The position numbers and the translations under genes were made by a program. Positions 1-11,994 of a DNA stretch of 64,000 bases are shown piece after piece. The number at the start of each line of letters is the position of its first letter. Positions within the stretch are counted from its first letter, which is position 1. The notes beneath the pieces were generated by a model, which saw only the letters and a program-made list of their open reading frames with translations, was not told the origin of the DNA and searched no databases. This DNA is from Hyperoodon ampullatus (Eukaryota > Chordata > Mammalia > Artiodactyla > Ziphiidae), in NCBI GenBank assembly GCA_949752795.1, contig OX457061.1, positions 125,684,530-125,748,529 of the forward strand, given 5' to 3'.

Positions 1-449
1 TTCACTGTAACAATAGCTAACTCTATTGTGTTCAGTTTTGGGGGATCATTTGATAATTCTATTCTCACCAAGAAGCTGTAAAAAGGAATGAAGAATTTCT
101 TCAGGTGGTGGTATAAAACAATCTCCAAGATCAACTGTTAAGTTAAAAGACAAAGTACAGAGAAGGGATTATAGTACACTACAATATATGTGGGGGGTCC
201 CCCCGAAAAAGGGGGGCTGTGGTAGAGGATGAAATACAGTACACAACTGGTTGTGTACGTACAGATCATCTCCGGAGGGAGTTCCAAGAAAGCTGCCCAC
301 AGGGAAAAGGAACAGTGGCTGAAGCACCAGGTCTGAGAGGGAAACTGTATGTCCCTTTGGAATATCTTACCAGATGCAAATACTAATTTTAAAATTAGTA
401 TTTAAACATTTTTAAAATTTCATTCTCCTTTCATCATTTTTAAATTTAA

Positions 450-800
450 TTAATTATTTATTTTATTTATTTATTTTTGGCTGCGTTGGGTCTTAGTTGC
501 TGCGCACAGGCTTTCTCTAGTTGCAGCGAGCGGGGGCTACTCTTCGTTGTGGTGCACGGGCTTCTCATTGCGGTGGCTTCTCTTGTTGCGGAGCACGGGC
601 TCTAGGCGCGCAGGCTTCAGTAGTTGTGGTGCACGGGCTCAGTAGTTGTGGCTCACGGGCTCTAGAGCGCAGGCTCAGTAGTTGTGGCGCATGGGCTTAG
701 TGGCACTGCGGCATGTGGGATCCTCCCGGACCAGGGCTCGAACCCATGTCCCCTGCATTGGCAGGCAGATTCTTAATCACTGCGCCACCAGGGAAGTCCC
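450..800 (-). mobile_element. CHR SINE (long subfamily), reverse orientation
   Basis: tRNA-derived head at 781-800 (rev. 'gggacttccctggtggcgca'), repeat-rich body, A-rich tail at the left (TTTATTTATT on this strand). Flanked by similar copies of CATTTTWAAATTTAA (435-449, 801-815), the target-site duplication. Confidence 0.9.
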
Positions 801-2170
801 CATTTTAAAATTTAAACCTTCAGAGCCCATGGTCAAATATCAGCCATGAAAGTATGATAATAGGTCACGATTTCTATTTTTTCCCAGCAGATAACAAATA
901 AGCACACGTTTCACTGTTCTTACTCCATACTTTAAAAACAACGTAACTCCTAAATAGTTTGATGTTTTAAATGCATCTATCTACTTGCTCAACATCCAAA
1001 TGACAGTTCAACATTAGTGAGCTAGACACCAGCAACAGGCTTGAGAGGTTCATGTGTGGGACTTGAAAGGTGAAGCCGTAAGAGAGGTCCACCCAGTAAG
1101 CCTGGTAAAGCAAGACTTAGCTTTGTCATGATGAGTACACACAGAAAGTAAAGGATGAATGGAGTGACAAGCACTCCAATTCGAGTGCTGAATTCTAGCA
1201 CCGAACATTTGAAGGGTTTTAAGACAATCTCTTGTCCTCAGTAAATGTTCCTTCGGCACATGGAAAAACAACCTCAAAGAGCTGCAACGATTAAAAATTA
1301 TTTGTAAAGCTTTTACACTTTTTAGAAAAATAAAATACTGATAACTACTTTTAAAAGGTATACTATATAAATTACCTAACTTAAAGACCACCTGCGAGAA
1401 GGTGAAGCTTGAGAGCTCTAGTCTCAGCATCTGGCACAGTGACTGGAACGTAATATACGGATAATAGTGGTCAAAATGCCAGACTGTTTTCTCAATCAAC
1501 CAGGTGAAAAAAGAGAAATGAATTCAGTCTTCAATAAACAAAATCCTCTCTACAACAGTGTTAATCTGGTCTTGGGAGAATAACCAAAACCTAGCACCTA
1601 AGTTACAAAGAAAACATTAAGTATTTACCACTTTGCAATTTTATTAATGTTTTATGATTACCTCTACCAAAGAGAGCCTATTATACTGAGGCTTGTTAGA
1701 ATATACTAATTAAAACAAGGGTTTTATTTTAAGGTAAATGTTAAAATAGAATAGCATGAAAATAACTGTTTATGCTAAGAACTCTGCAGTATCCATAGAG
1801 GTGATCAAATTCAATATTGTGGCTCTTGAGTAAATAACTAAAAGGCTTTTAAAAGAAAATAAGGATTAATAGTTCAAGAGTCATTTTAATTTTGATGCAG
1901 CAAAGCACATATGCTAAGATTTTGTAAAGGACACAGACATTCTATTCTTCACTTCTTTACATGACGGTCACACTAGAAGCGCTAATACATGTGATAACAT
2001 ACGTCAATGAACGTTAATTCGCTAGAGGCTATAGAGCCTGAGAAATCGCTCTAAGATAAAACTGTCTGTGTCGTAGGCCCTCAATCAGCAAGTTCCAACA
2101 TAGCTCCTACATTTTATCCCTGAAAGTCCTCAAAAACCACTAGTGATAACTGCTAACTTAACCCTTTCAA
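801..2170. other. AT-rich sequence, no gene recognised
   Basis: Apart from the possible old repeat at 1386-1490, this stretch shows no recognisable exon or element. A - strand open frame at 1050-1499 has no known homology. Confidence 0.5.
1386..1490 (-). repeat. Ancient L2/MIR-like fragment
   Basis: On the - strand it resembles the motif 'tactatgtgccaggcactgt' followed by an 'agctctcaag' segment seen in old mammalian repeats. Divergent, so only tentative. Confidence 0.3.
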
Positions 2171-2180
2171 AATGTCTAAA

Positions 2181-2403
2181 GGGCTTCCCTGGTGGCGCAG
2201 TGGTTGAGAGTCCGCCTGCCGATGCAGGGGACACGGGTTCGTGCCCCGGTCTGGGAGGATCCCACATGCCGCGGAGCGTCTGGGCCCGTGAGCCATGGCT
2301 GCTGAGCCTGCACGCCTGGAGCCTGCGCTCTGTAGTGGGAGAGGCCACAATGCAGAGGCCACAACAGTGAGAGGCCCGCATACAGCAAAAAAAAAAAAAA
2401 AAA
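2181..2403 (+). mobile_element. CHR SINE (short CpG-rich subfamily)
   Basis: Complete element from 'gggcttccctggtggcgca' (A box) through a B box to a 20-A tail. Perfect target-site duplication AATGTCTAAA at 2171-2180 and 2404-2413. Confidence 0.95.
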
Positions 2404-2776
2404 AATGTCTAAAAACTTCATTTCACGAACACCTCTGAGACATCTAGACTCCATACCTTTCCTTATAGCAAGAGCAACCCACTCTGTTCCAAAGGTTTAT
2501 TAAACTCAGGCCTGCATGGGTTCCTATTTCTATAAATTCAATAACTTAAAAAAAAACTATTCTTATTAACCCAGAAACCTGCAGAGCTGAACTGTGTGAT
2601 CAGCAGCCACTAGTCCTGAAACACGGCTCTAAGGAGAAACACCTACTGGACTTGTAGGACTTCAGGACAAAAAAGAATGTCAAAGATATCATTAAAAATT
2701 TCATATTGATTCCATGCTGAAATAACACTTTAGATATACTGGGTTTAATAGAATATATTATTAAAATTAATCTCAC

Positions 2777-2955
2777 GGGCTTCCCTGGTGGCACACTGGT
2801 TGGGGGTCTGCCTGCCAATGCAGGGGGTGCGGGAAGATCCCACATGCCGCGGAGCGGCTGGGCCCGTGAGCCATGGCTGCTGAGCCTGTGCTCCGCAGCG
2901 GGAGAGGCCGCGGCAGTGAGAGGCCCGCGCACTGCAAAAAAAAAAAAAAAAAAAA
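2777..2955 (+). mobile_element. CHR SINE (short subfamily) lacking the B box
   Basis: Ends and poly-A tail are intact, with a perfect 14-bp duplication AAAATTAATCTCAC (2763-2776, 2956-2969). About 20 bp containing the 'gggttcgtgcc' B box are missing between 'gcagggg' and 'gggaagatcc'. Confidence 0.93.
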
Positions 2956-3780
2956 AAAATTAATCTCACCATTTCCTTTTTACCTTTTTAATGTGTACAC
3001 TAAGAAATTGAAAATTTCATATGTGTCTTGAATTTGCAGCACTAATGTTTTCATTGCACAGCACTGCTATGGAATAGTCAAGGTTCTATGGTAGCATAAA
3101 AGAAATACACAGAAGGAATCTGGACACCAGTGTTAAATCACTCTAGGTTTCAAACTCGATTCCCAGGCTTGACTACAAAAGGCTATTTAAACCATAATAT
3201 AGCAGCTGAAATTTGGCATATAAAAAATGAAAACAATACTACAAAGTCATTTTTTCCTTTTAAATTGTCAAAAATATATTTAAAACCATTACAAAACATT
3301 ATAATAGACACAGCAGCTTGCAAATATATTCTTGCAGAGCTAGGAAGAGTAGCGCTAACCCATGAAAATCTCTAGGGAGAAGGCCTGGTGCACTGCAGTG
3401 AGTTCCCAAATGATCTATGTACAGTCACCCTGACCTCTGTCATCTGATCACACAGCAGCCAGCATGGTCTTTTCTAAAAGCAGGTCTGATGGGTCATCTC
3501 TGCGCATGCCATGGATTTAGGTCTTAATCACTTCTCACCATGCTTAGCAGACAAACTCTTCCACACAGCGCACGAAGCCCATGCAGCCCGGCCTCTGCTG
3601 CCTCTCCCGGGGCGCGCATCTCCCTCTCAGCCCCACCAGGCCGGCCCCAGCTCCTGCCCTAGGCTTAGCTGCTCCCTGAGCCTGGAACAGACCCTCACCT
3701 CCTCATCTAGGTAATGCTCCGAGGCATTCTTCAGCTCTCACCTCAAGCATCCCTTTATTCAGTTAACAAACTCTCAAGCA

Positions 3781-4115
3781 GGGACTTCCCTGGTGGCTCA
3801 GTGGTTAAGAATCCACCTGCCAGTGCAGGGGACACGGGTCCGTGCCCTGGTCCAGGAAGATCCCACATGCCATGGAGCAACTAAGCCTGTGCGCCACAGC
3901 TACTGAGCCTGCGCTCTAGAGCCCACGAGCCACAACTACTGAAGCCTGCGCGCCTAGAGCTCGTGCTCCGCCACAAGAGAAGCCACCACAATGAGAAGCC
4001 CCTGCACTGCAATGAAGAGTAGCCCCCCCTCACCACAACTAGAGAAAGCCTGTGCATAGCAACGAAGACCCAACGCAGCCAAAAATAAAAATTAATTAAT
4101 TAGTTTTAAAAAAAC
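3781..4115 (+). mobile_element. CHR SINE (long subfamily)
   Basis: Head 'gggacttccctggtggctca', body with 'ccacaactactgaagcc', tail of A/T mixture. Target-site duplication CTCTCAAGCA at 3771-3780 and 4116-4125. Confidence 0.94.
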
Positions 4116-4125
4116 CTCTCAAGCA

Positions 4126-4310
4126 GAGTTTACTACGTCAGGCAGCATCCTAAGCACGTTACAAGCTAACTCATCTAAGCTTGGTACTAAATACAACCAA
4201 AACCCTAAATCTCAGGTGCTGTTCCCATCCTTATTTAACAGATGAGGAAACGGAGGCACAAGGGTTGCAGCAACCGGCCCAAAGTCATGCAGCTGTAAGG
4301 AAAGCCTTCC
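4126..4310 (-). repeat. MIR/L2-class fragment
   Basis: Contains 'acagatgaggaaacggaggcac' (split here) and a following 'ggcccaaagtcatgcagctg', the signature of MIR-type SINEs read on the reverse strand. The first part resembles 'tttactacgtcaggcagcatcctaag'. Confidence 0.6.
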
Positions 4311-4534
4311 TAGCCTACCTCCTACCCGGGCCAGGCTTCCCCGACCAGGTCAAATTCTCACTGTGAGTTCTCACACCTCTCCTTGACAGCACTTAGCCCA
4401 GGTGTAACGGCACCCCGATTCACGTGCTAAGTCCTCCCCTCCAGAGGGTGGCATGAGACCCGGCTGTGCCCATCTGTACTCAACTCTGCAATGCTGAGCA
4501 CAGTACCACCACCTACGAGGGGTTCACTTTCTTA

Positions 4535-6310
4535 AATTAAACTTTTTATTCCGAGATATTGTGATTTCACACGTGGCTGTACATAATGCAGAGAGCTCCC
4601 ATATACCCTTCACTCAGTTCCTTCCAATGGTAACTCTGGCACAATCATGATACTGACAGACTGACACAGAACTTTCCATCACAAGGGCCCCTCGTGCTGC
4701 CCTTTACAGCCTCACCCACTTTCTTCCCGTCCCCCACCCCTTCCTTAACCCCTGGCGACCCATAATCTGCTTTCTATTTCTAAAACTCTTCCACTTCAAC
4801 AACACTGTATAAATGGAAGCGTGCAGTCGACGACTTCGGGGGTTAGCTCTGCACTCAGCATGACTCTCTGGAGAGCCATCCAGGGGTCGTGCATGTCAAC
4901 AGGTCTTCCCTCTTCGTTGCTAAATAGTGCTCCACGATACGGACACACCACGTGTGTTTGTTTAACCATTCACCTGTGGAAGAATGATCTGGCTCTTTCC
5001 TAGGTTTGGGCTATTATAAACAAAGCCGCTATAAATATCCACGTACAGATTTTTTGTGAACTTAAGGCTTCCTTTCTCTGGGATAAAAGCCAAGGAGTGC
5101 AACAGCTGGGCCATATGGTAACTGCATGGCTGGCTTTTAAAGAAACTGCCAATTTAACATCCCAATTTTACAGCCCTACCAACAATGTATGGGTGAGCCT
5201 GTTTCTCCACATCCTTACCAGCACTTGGTGGTGTCGGGTTTTTTTTCTTTTTTTTAGCCATTCTGATAGGTGTGTAGTGGTATCTCACTGTTCTTTTTGT
5301 TTGTATTTCCCTAATGGCTGATGACGTTGAACATATTTTTATGCGCTCACTTGCTACCTGCACGTCCTCCTCAGTGAAATGACTGTTCATATCTTTTGCC
5401 GATCTTCTAACTGGACTGTTTTACTTCCGAGTTTCATATTTTAGAATATATATTCTAGAGACTAGTCCTTTGTCAGGTATGTTGCTTGCAAATATTTTCT
5501 CCCACTCTGTAGCTTGGTTTTCTTCCTTTTGATAGGGTCTATCACAGAGCAAAAGTAATTTTGATGAAGTTCAACTTGTCAGTATTTCCCTTAAGGAGTA
5601 TGCTTTTGGCGTCAACCCTAGGAAATTTACCTACCAAAGATTTCCTCCTAAATTTTTTCCCAAAATTTTTATAGCCTTACATGTTACATTTAAGTCTGTG
5701 GTCCATGTTGAGTGAATCTTTGTATAAGTTGTAAGACACAGGTTGAAGTTTGTTTTTGTTTTTGGACGTATGGATATCCAACTGCTCCAATGCCATTTGC
5801 CAAAAAAGTTATCTTCCTTCCACTGAATTGTTTGGGGGTCTCGGTCAAAAATTAGTGGGGCAGGGCTTCCCTGGTGGCGCAGTGGTTGAGAGTCCGCCTG
5901 CCAATGCAGGGGACACGGGTTCGTGCCCTGGTCCGGGAAGATCCCACATGCCGCGGAGCGGCTGGGCCCATGAGCCATGGCCGCTGAGCCTGCGCGTCCA
6001 GAGCCTGTGCTCCGCGGCAGGAGAGGCCGCAGCAGTGAGAGGCCCGCGTACCGCAAAAAAAAAAAAAAAAAAAAAAAATTAGTGGGGCATATTTGTGTGA
6101 GTCTATTTCAGACTTCTCTGCTCTGTTTCGTTGATCTGTGTGTCTATACCTACAGCAGTAAGGACAGTATTGACTACTGGAGCTCTTGAAATTGGATAGA
6201 TTGATTTTTCACACTTGGTTCTTATTTTTCAAAATTGTTTTGGTTATTGTAGTTCCTTTGCCTTTCCATATAAATGCTGGAATAGTCTGGTCTATATCTA
6301 CAGAACCTTG
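4535..6310 (-). mobile_element. Old L1 (L1M-type) 3' ORF2 remnant
   Basis: Reverse-strand L1 text is recognisable throughout: the classical 'ccattctgataggtgtgtagtggtat' region (5259-5283) and the 'cattgtgttgctaaat' type region, ORF2 C-terminal part, then the upstream reverse-transcriptase flank. Many frameshifts make it non-functional. Interrupted by the SINE at 5863-6074. Confidence 0.75.
5863..6074 (+). mobile_element. CHR SINE (short subfamily) nested in old L1
   Basis: Full-length with poly-A tail. Perfect 15-bp duplication AAAATTAGTGGGGCA at 5848-5862 and 6075-6089 proves insertion into the L1. Confidence 0.95.
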
Positions 6311-6519
6311 CTGGGTCAATTAATGTCTATAGTATGAATGAATAACAAATGCCTGACGGATGACTGATACATCTGTACTTGGATGTTGCATGGGGACTCG
6401 AATTCAACAAGACCTAAGCCAAACACACATTTGCCCCAAACCTGCTCACCCTCACCCTCCCCCATCTCAGTTTACAGGATCACCATCTACCTAGGAGCCA
6501 AAGTCAGTTTGGAGAGTCA

Positions 6520-7210
6520 CTGATTAACGTATTTAACAACCGCCTGCTGAGCGCCCAGCATGGGCTGGGGTGATGAGTAGGAAGTGGTCCCTATTCCCAA
6601 GGCAGGGAAGGTGAAAGACAGACAAACAATGACATATGGTGTGAGCAGTGCCACAGGAGAAGTATGCACAAGGTACGTGATGACACTGAGCAGGAACAAG
6701 CTGCTGCCTGGGGAAGTCTGCAAACACTGAGAGAGGAAACGAGCACTGAAGGATTAAGGACGCATCAACTAGGCCAACTACGAGGTGCCGAGTCAGTAAA
6801 GGAAAAGAAAAAAGGACGTGCAAAAGCACAGCAGCATAATAAGACCCACTCGGGTAGCTTACGGAAGAGGCAGGGGCTGGAGAGGAGCCGGGGAGGTGGA
6901 CGGACGCCAGAGAAAGGCAGGCACTCCTACGTCCTGCTGAGGAACTTAGTCGTGACAACACGTGGGAAACCATTAAGAGGTTTAAGAGAGTAATCACCTG
7001 ATCAGATACAAACTTCAACAAGCCAACGGCGGCAGCAGCAGCGTGGAAGGCAGAGGAGAAGGGCAAGAGTGACCCGGGGAGGGGACTCCAGGAGACCTTG
7101 AAGAGCCCTGGACACAGCCCGGTGAGGTCATCACCGAACTGAGTCATGGCCACATGAAGAAGTCGGAAGGGCTGCGAGGGACATTTAAGAGGCCACGGTA
7201 GCTAACAAAA
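6520..7210. repeat. Ancient repeat-like sequence, family uncertain
   Basis: Resembles the widespread 'tgagcgcccagcatgggctgggg...' / 'gacagacaaacaatgacat' type of old interspersed repeat, highly diverged. Open frames here on both strands show no known protein. Confidence 0.35.
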
Positions 7211-7700
7211 CGCGAGGAACGTGAAGGAGAAATTTAAGGTATCTGCTCGGCTTCTCACTTGATTGATTCAAAACAGCTGGAAGAAACAAAGTGCAGTCTC
7301 CAGCAGCTTGTGGGGACTCAGAACCAGAGCGCTCTTTCCAACAGCAGGATTACACACCCAGGCTTTAGTCCTATTCCAGGCCAGACTACAGTGAGGGGAT
7401 GGCGACCCTGAGTGCACCCGTCCGGCCCCCCAACTGCAGACACTGAGCGGTTCAGCACCAGCACTGGGGGTGGGGAGCAGAACGAGGGAGACCTGGAACC
7501 CTGAGCCTGAGGGGGGCACGCTGCTTCTTCATAGCTTCCAACGAGGCTTTGCCCTCTCATCGAGGGGACTGGGTAGGGCTGAGGACCATGGCCAAGTTGC
7601 AAAGGCACGTCAGTCAGCTATCTGACAGAACAGCAGGCACAATCAACCCCAGAGAAAGAAGAAAAGAAAATCCCAAACGTCAGCAGCCAGAGAGATGAAC
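7211..7700. other. Unassigned intronic sequence
   Basis: No exon, RNA gene or element recognised. Modest GC, open frames without homology. Confidence 0.5.
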
Positions 7701-7716
7701 AAAAGTCTCAAGAGCA

Positions 7717-8014
7717 GGGCTTCCCTGGTGGTACAGTGGTTAGGAATCTGCCTGCCAATGCAGGGAACACGGGTTCGAGCCCTGGTCCGGGAAGATCCCA
7801 CATGCCGCGGAGCAACTAAGCCCATGAGCCACAACTACTGAGCCTGTGCTCTAGAACCCGTGAGCCACAACTACTGAGCCCACGTGCCGCAACTACTGAA
7901 GCCCGAGTGCCTAGAGCCCACGCTCCGCAACAAGAGAAGCCACCACAACGAGAAGCCTGCGCACCGCAACGAAGACCCAACACAGCCAAAAATTTAAAAA
8001 CAAACAAACAAACA
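7717..8014 (+). mobile_element. CHR SINE (long subfamily)
   Basis: Head 'gggcttccctggtggtaca', body of 'ccacaactactgagcc' units, tail (CAAA)n. Near-perfect duplication AAAAGTCTCAASAGCA at 7701-7716 and 8015-8030. Confidence 0.94.
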
Positions 8015-8525
8015 AAAAGTCTCAACAGCAATGACTGCAGGGAGGTGGAACTCTGACTGATGTAGTCACTTGGAAGTAAGGAGCTTCCTCATGTAAATAT
8101 TTCAAGAACTGGGTGTGCGAAAGACTTGTCAAAGATTAAAACGTGACGACAGTTTTCAACACGATCACTTACACATTTACTAAAGTTTGTAAAATGGCTA
8201 TTCATGTACCAGAAACTGTAAAAAAAAAAAAAAAAAAAGATAAAATTTTTATTTATTAATGGCATCATATCTGTATAGGCCTTACAGCTTTCAATAAACT
8301 TCAGCATAAATTACATAATATACTGTCCTCAAAAGGGATATGGTAATTTTTTCCTATAAATTACTATATATCCATATAATGACAGGCAACTCATGACAGA
8401 TGTCACAGAAGACACTGAAATTGGTATAAGAGCTCGGGGAAAAGATAGCATCCATCTCTAATTGATGATGAGAAGACTTCTTTGCAAGAGACACACTTGA
8501 ATTGGACCTTAAAAGGTAAGTGGGA

Positions 8526-8640
8526 GGGATTCTCTGGCGGTCCAGTGGTTAGGACTCGTGCTTTCACTGCCAGGGGTCCAGGCTCAAACTCTGGGAGGGG
8601 AATTAAGATCCTGCAAGGCACGTGGTGTGGCCAAAAAAAA
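8526..8640 (+). mobile_element. Short tRNA-derived SINE (CHR/Bov-tA related)
   Basis: 115-bp element 'gggattctctggcggtcca' to 'gtggtgtggcc' plus A8. Perfect duplication GGTAAGTGGGA at 8515-8525 and 8641-8651. Confidence 0.9.
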
Positions 8641-8651
8641 GGTAAGTGGGA

Positions 8652-9830
8652 TTTTTATGGGGCACAGGTGGGAGAAGAGGTTAGTTCATTGAAGCAACAT
8701 TGAAGCATTGGCGTGAATCAAGCCATGGAGCCAAGAAGGTGACAAAGACATTTGGAGATGAGTGAGTGTGTGCAGAGAACACAAGTCCAATACAAGGTTT
8801 CGTGGTCAGATAAGTTTGGGTAATAAAACATACCCTGTCTAGAACTGTAATGGCTAACAGCATAAGAAAGGTTCTTGAGAAAACCTGTAGTAAACATTAA
8901 CCTCATAAACAAAATTTATTAAAAGTTTCTCAAATTAACTTTACCAGGGAATGACCCCTCTACCCATTATAACATCATGAAACTTAGATCACAACATCAC
9001 CATGTTAAAAAAGAATTTACCCTAATACAAATTGTCAGTACTTACAAGAGATGACAGTAATGAAACGGATTTCTCCCCAAAGTAATATTTCTTGATATTT
9101 TATCCTACTGTCCATTAAGTTAGCTGCATGTCCAAATCGCTGCACCTTAGATATTTCTCTTCAAAAAAGTATTAAATGGATAACCTGCTAAAGAAAGTGG
9201 CTTTCTATTCTGAAGAAAATTTCCCAGATTCATAAATATTTTTAGATCCAGTCAAAACATAACTGCTAGATGATTTTAAAAGGAAAAACACACACACAAA
9301 TATAAAAGTCAGACTATACCAAGTAAAAAGGTAAACAATCCAACAAAAAGATGCTGTGGAATAGAAGACTTAGACTTTGAAGACTAAAATTTAATTTCCA
9401 TGACTTTACAAGACAGAAACTGTTCAACTACTTCCCACGAGGGCAAGAAATGTATTTACCTGACGTGGTTCCAATCAAAGTTGCAGATCAAATCTCTCTA
9501 TATTTCAGCAATGCAAATAGGCATTTTCCCCACGTGGGTTCATATTTCATTTTATACTTAACCTTATACGTAACCGAAGAACACTGATCTTTAAGAATCA
9601 AAATGTATCATAGCTACAATGTTTATAGACACATGTGAAAGTGCATAATTAAAAAACACAAGAAAAGAGTTTATTAGAGTAGTGGCATGAGGATTAAAAA
9701 AATTTTTTCCAGAGTTTCTGTAATTTTACATTATTTTTATAACTGAAGAATAAATGGACCTGCGGTGCCATCTCTCTCACCCCATCTTTTCTTCCTGCAT
9801 TTTGCTGACTCTTGCTCGCAATGAAGTGCA
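8652..9830. other. Unassigned AT-rich intronic sequence
   Basis: No exon or element recognised with confidence. A GTAAGT on the - strand near 9045 lacks a convincing exon behind it. Confidence 0.5.
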
Positions 9831-9834
9831 GCCA

Positions 9835-10062
9835 CTGAGAGCAAGAGCTCTGAAATCACACTGCCAGGCTTCAGGCTCAGTTCTGACACTGACTGAGACC
9901 CTGGGCAAATTAATTAAATCCTCTATGCCTCAGCTTCCACAGCTCTATAACGGGAAAAATGAAAGTACCTACTTCAAGGGGTTGGAGTGAGAATTGAGAT
10001 AATCCACAAAACCACTTAGGAAAGATCCTGAATCACAGAATTCACTCAATAAATATTAACAC
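9835..10062 (+). mobile_element. MIR SINE
   Basis: Follows the MIR consensus: 'gagcaagagctctgaaatcacactgcc', 'gaccctgggcaaattaatt', 'gcctcagcttcc', 'actcaataaatatt'. Old and diverged; common mammalian repeat. Confidence 0.8.
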
Positions 10063-11299
10063 TTATCGTATTTTAGATCCCTGCTGAAAAGTTTGACTAG
10101 AAACTAAGATGAAAGTTCTACAAAGCAGTGATAGCGGCCAAAAACCTCACAGAACACTGCTTTGATATCTGACCCACCACAGAGATCAAATCTGGCTTCC
10201 TGAGCCATCTGAAAATTATTACCAACATGTCACAACAGGAAATGGAAAGCCTATCACCAACATGACCTGGAAAACAGCCAATTCACTAACGTAAAATCCT
10301 AACCTCAGCAAATCCTTCCCCTAAACTGTATATATCCAAAACCGGGTTAAATATTGGCATTCCTAATGAGCTATGTATGATTGAAAACACATGCTGAAAC
10401 ACAAGTTCCAACTCAAGTTGTAGGTACTATACATTCATATTGACCTCTTAAAATAATGTGACCTGTTCTTCAAACAAAGATTCAGTCTTTGAAATGTGGG
10501 GAGTCAGGTGTGGGAGAGCAGCAATCTGCCACGGGTTCTTCCAACAGTGGCTGTTATTAACCAGAGGTCATAAAAGCTCGCGTAACCTGAATAAATAACC
10601 GCAGGGCGCACACCTGGTTTTTAAGCCACCGTCTTGTAACAAGCAAATTAGCAACAGCACCTTTTAAGATGAAATCAACAACCTATACACGAGCATTTTA
10701 ACTTCTCTGTGTACTCCTGTGCTACACAGACAGTATTTTCCACTGACTCACAGAGGCAAGTAAAATTGACTGACACCAGTTAAATTATTTCCATGCTGAC
10801 CTCATCAAGAAAAGATTCTTCTAAATTAACTCTTGAGAGATGCAAAGTAAAGCATTTCTGGAAAGATTCAACAATCAAAGACCTAAACCACAGTGATGCT
10901 GCTGTAACTGAACTGCATGCTGTAAACTCAAAAAAGTTTATAGTTTGCAGAACTAAACTTTTGAATTACCGAAGAGAAAAAATGGTACGGTCACTGTTGA
11001 TTCATTTCTTATTTTAAAAAAAAAAAGAATTTTCTTCCAAAGGAAACACAAATCTCGGCCTCTAATATGCATAAAGTATGTGTAATTATCTTCTAAGTGC
11101 TCCGGTTTTGAAATGCTATACAAATAAAGCACATTATATACAAATCGATTTGAGTCTAAGGTGGTTTCCGGTCCAAATTTAAGAACAAAACACAGATGTT
11201 ACATATACACACAAACTATGTCTTGATATACACATAAATGTAAAGAAAGAGACACTGAACTTTATATTTGGGCAAATTTCGCAAAAGTAAAACCCACAA
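10063..11299. other. Unassigned sequence flanking the CpG island
   Basis: AT-rich, no recognisable exon or repeat. The open frame at 10793-11017 (+) has no known homology. Confidence 0.5.
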
Positions 11300-11506
11300 T
11301 TAATCTCTTCCTGGCACCTACGTCCATTCTGCTCAAAGGTCTTTCGGCGGTTCCCGAAGGAAACAGGTGAAAGCTCAGAGAACGCCCGCGGGCCACACCT
11401 GCTGCGGGCAGGGTCAGCGTCCTAGGACGGAGAGGCGAGCGGCCCGCCCCTGCCGCGTGGACGCCACGGCCCCCGACCCGCTGCCGCCGCCGCCGCCGCC
11501 ACTCAC

Positions 11507-11935
11507 CTCGCCGCTCAGAGGCAGACAGCAGCCCCGGGGCCGCGTCCTGCGCCGCCGGCGGGCTCCGCATCTGAGGGCGGCCGGCGCGGCCAGCCCCACC
11601 GCGACCGCAACCCACGGGCTCAGCCGGGAGGGAGCCGCATCAAGTTGCAGCCGCCGGCTCCGGGGCCCTGGACTCGACCCGCTGCTGCCCCGAATCAAAC
11701 ACGACCGCCTCCGAGCTCACCTCCCTCTGGAGGGACCGCAGCTGCAGCCATGCTCCAAGTCGGGGAGGAACTGGAGCGGCCGGCCACCAGCACCCCTCCT
11801 CGGCGTTCGGCCCGACTCCGGCCGCGGGCGACGGGACTGCAGGAAGGGCTGCGGCTCGGGACCGTTCCGCCCGACCCACCGACCCCGGGAAGCCGACAGG
11901 AGCGGCGCTAGCAGGGCCGCCAGGTGCGTCGGCGC
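11507..11935 (-). other. CLCN3: Putative untranslated first exon of CLCN3 (5' end approximate)
   Basis: On the - strand the exon would end at 11507 with GAG|GTGAGT. An alternative donor (GGGAG|GTGAGC) lies near 11733. A short upstream ORF of 18 codons starts at 11751 (context gcATGG) and stops at 11695, before the donor. No protein resembling the CLC-3 N-terminus is encoded, consistent with a leader exon whose coding partner lies left of the window. The start of transcription is not visible. Confidence 0.45.
11695..11751 (-). other. Short upstream ORF in putative CLCN3 leader
   Basis: ATG at 11751-11749 with G at +4 and purine at -3, 18 codons (alanine/glycine rich), TGA at 11697-11695. Situated inside the putative first exon, it could damp translation of the main ORF. 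It overlaps an alternative donor at about 11733. Confidence 0.35.
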
Positions 11936-11936
11936 C

Positions 11937-11944
11937 TGACGTCA
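11937..11944. promoter_or_regulatory. CRE palindrome TGACGTCA in the 11-12 kb CpG island
   Basis: Perfect CREB/ATF palindrome, just upstream of the putative - strand exon and 50 bp from the minisatellite. It is the counterpart of the CRE at 26371 in the NEK1 promoter. Confidence 0.7.
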
Positions 11945-11994
11945 CCGCGTAGCCGTGGACGTCCGGTCGGAGCCGCGTCGATGCCCATTGGGCC

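Larger units (their letters stand above)
1..11506 (-). other. CLCN3: Inferred CLCN3 intron 1
   Basis: The - strand was scanned for known CLCN3 N-terminal coding exons (both alternative starts) and none were recognised. The region is AT-rich with SINEs, MIR/L2 fragments and an old L1. It is interpreted as first-intron sequence purely from the orientation of the 11.5 kb donor and synteny. Confidence 0.45.

Noticed and set aside
1050..1499. 149-codon - strand frame with splice-like edges, considered as a CLCN3 exon
   Set aside because: Does not resemble CLC-3; part of it looks like an old L2/MIR-type repeat.
2181..2403. tRNA-like heads and A/B boxes as genuine tRNA genes
   Set aside because: They are repeated CHR SINE heads with tails and target duplications, not folded tRNAs.
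1..11506. Search for CLCN3 coding exons (both known N-termini)
   Set aside because: None recognised on the - strand; the gene symbol is kept only as a synteny-based inference.
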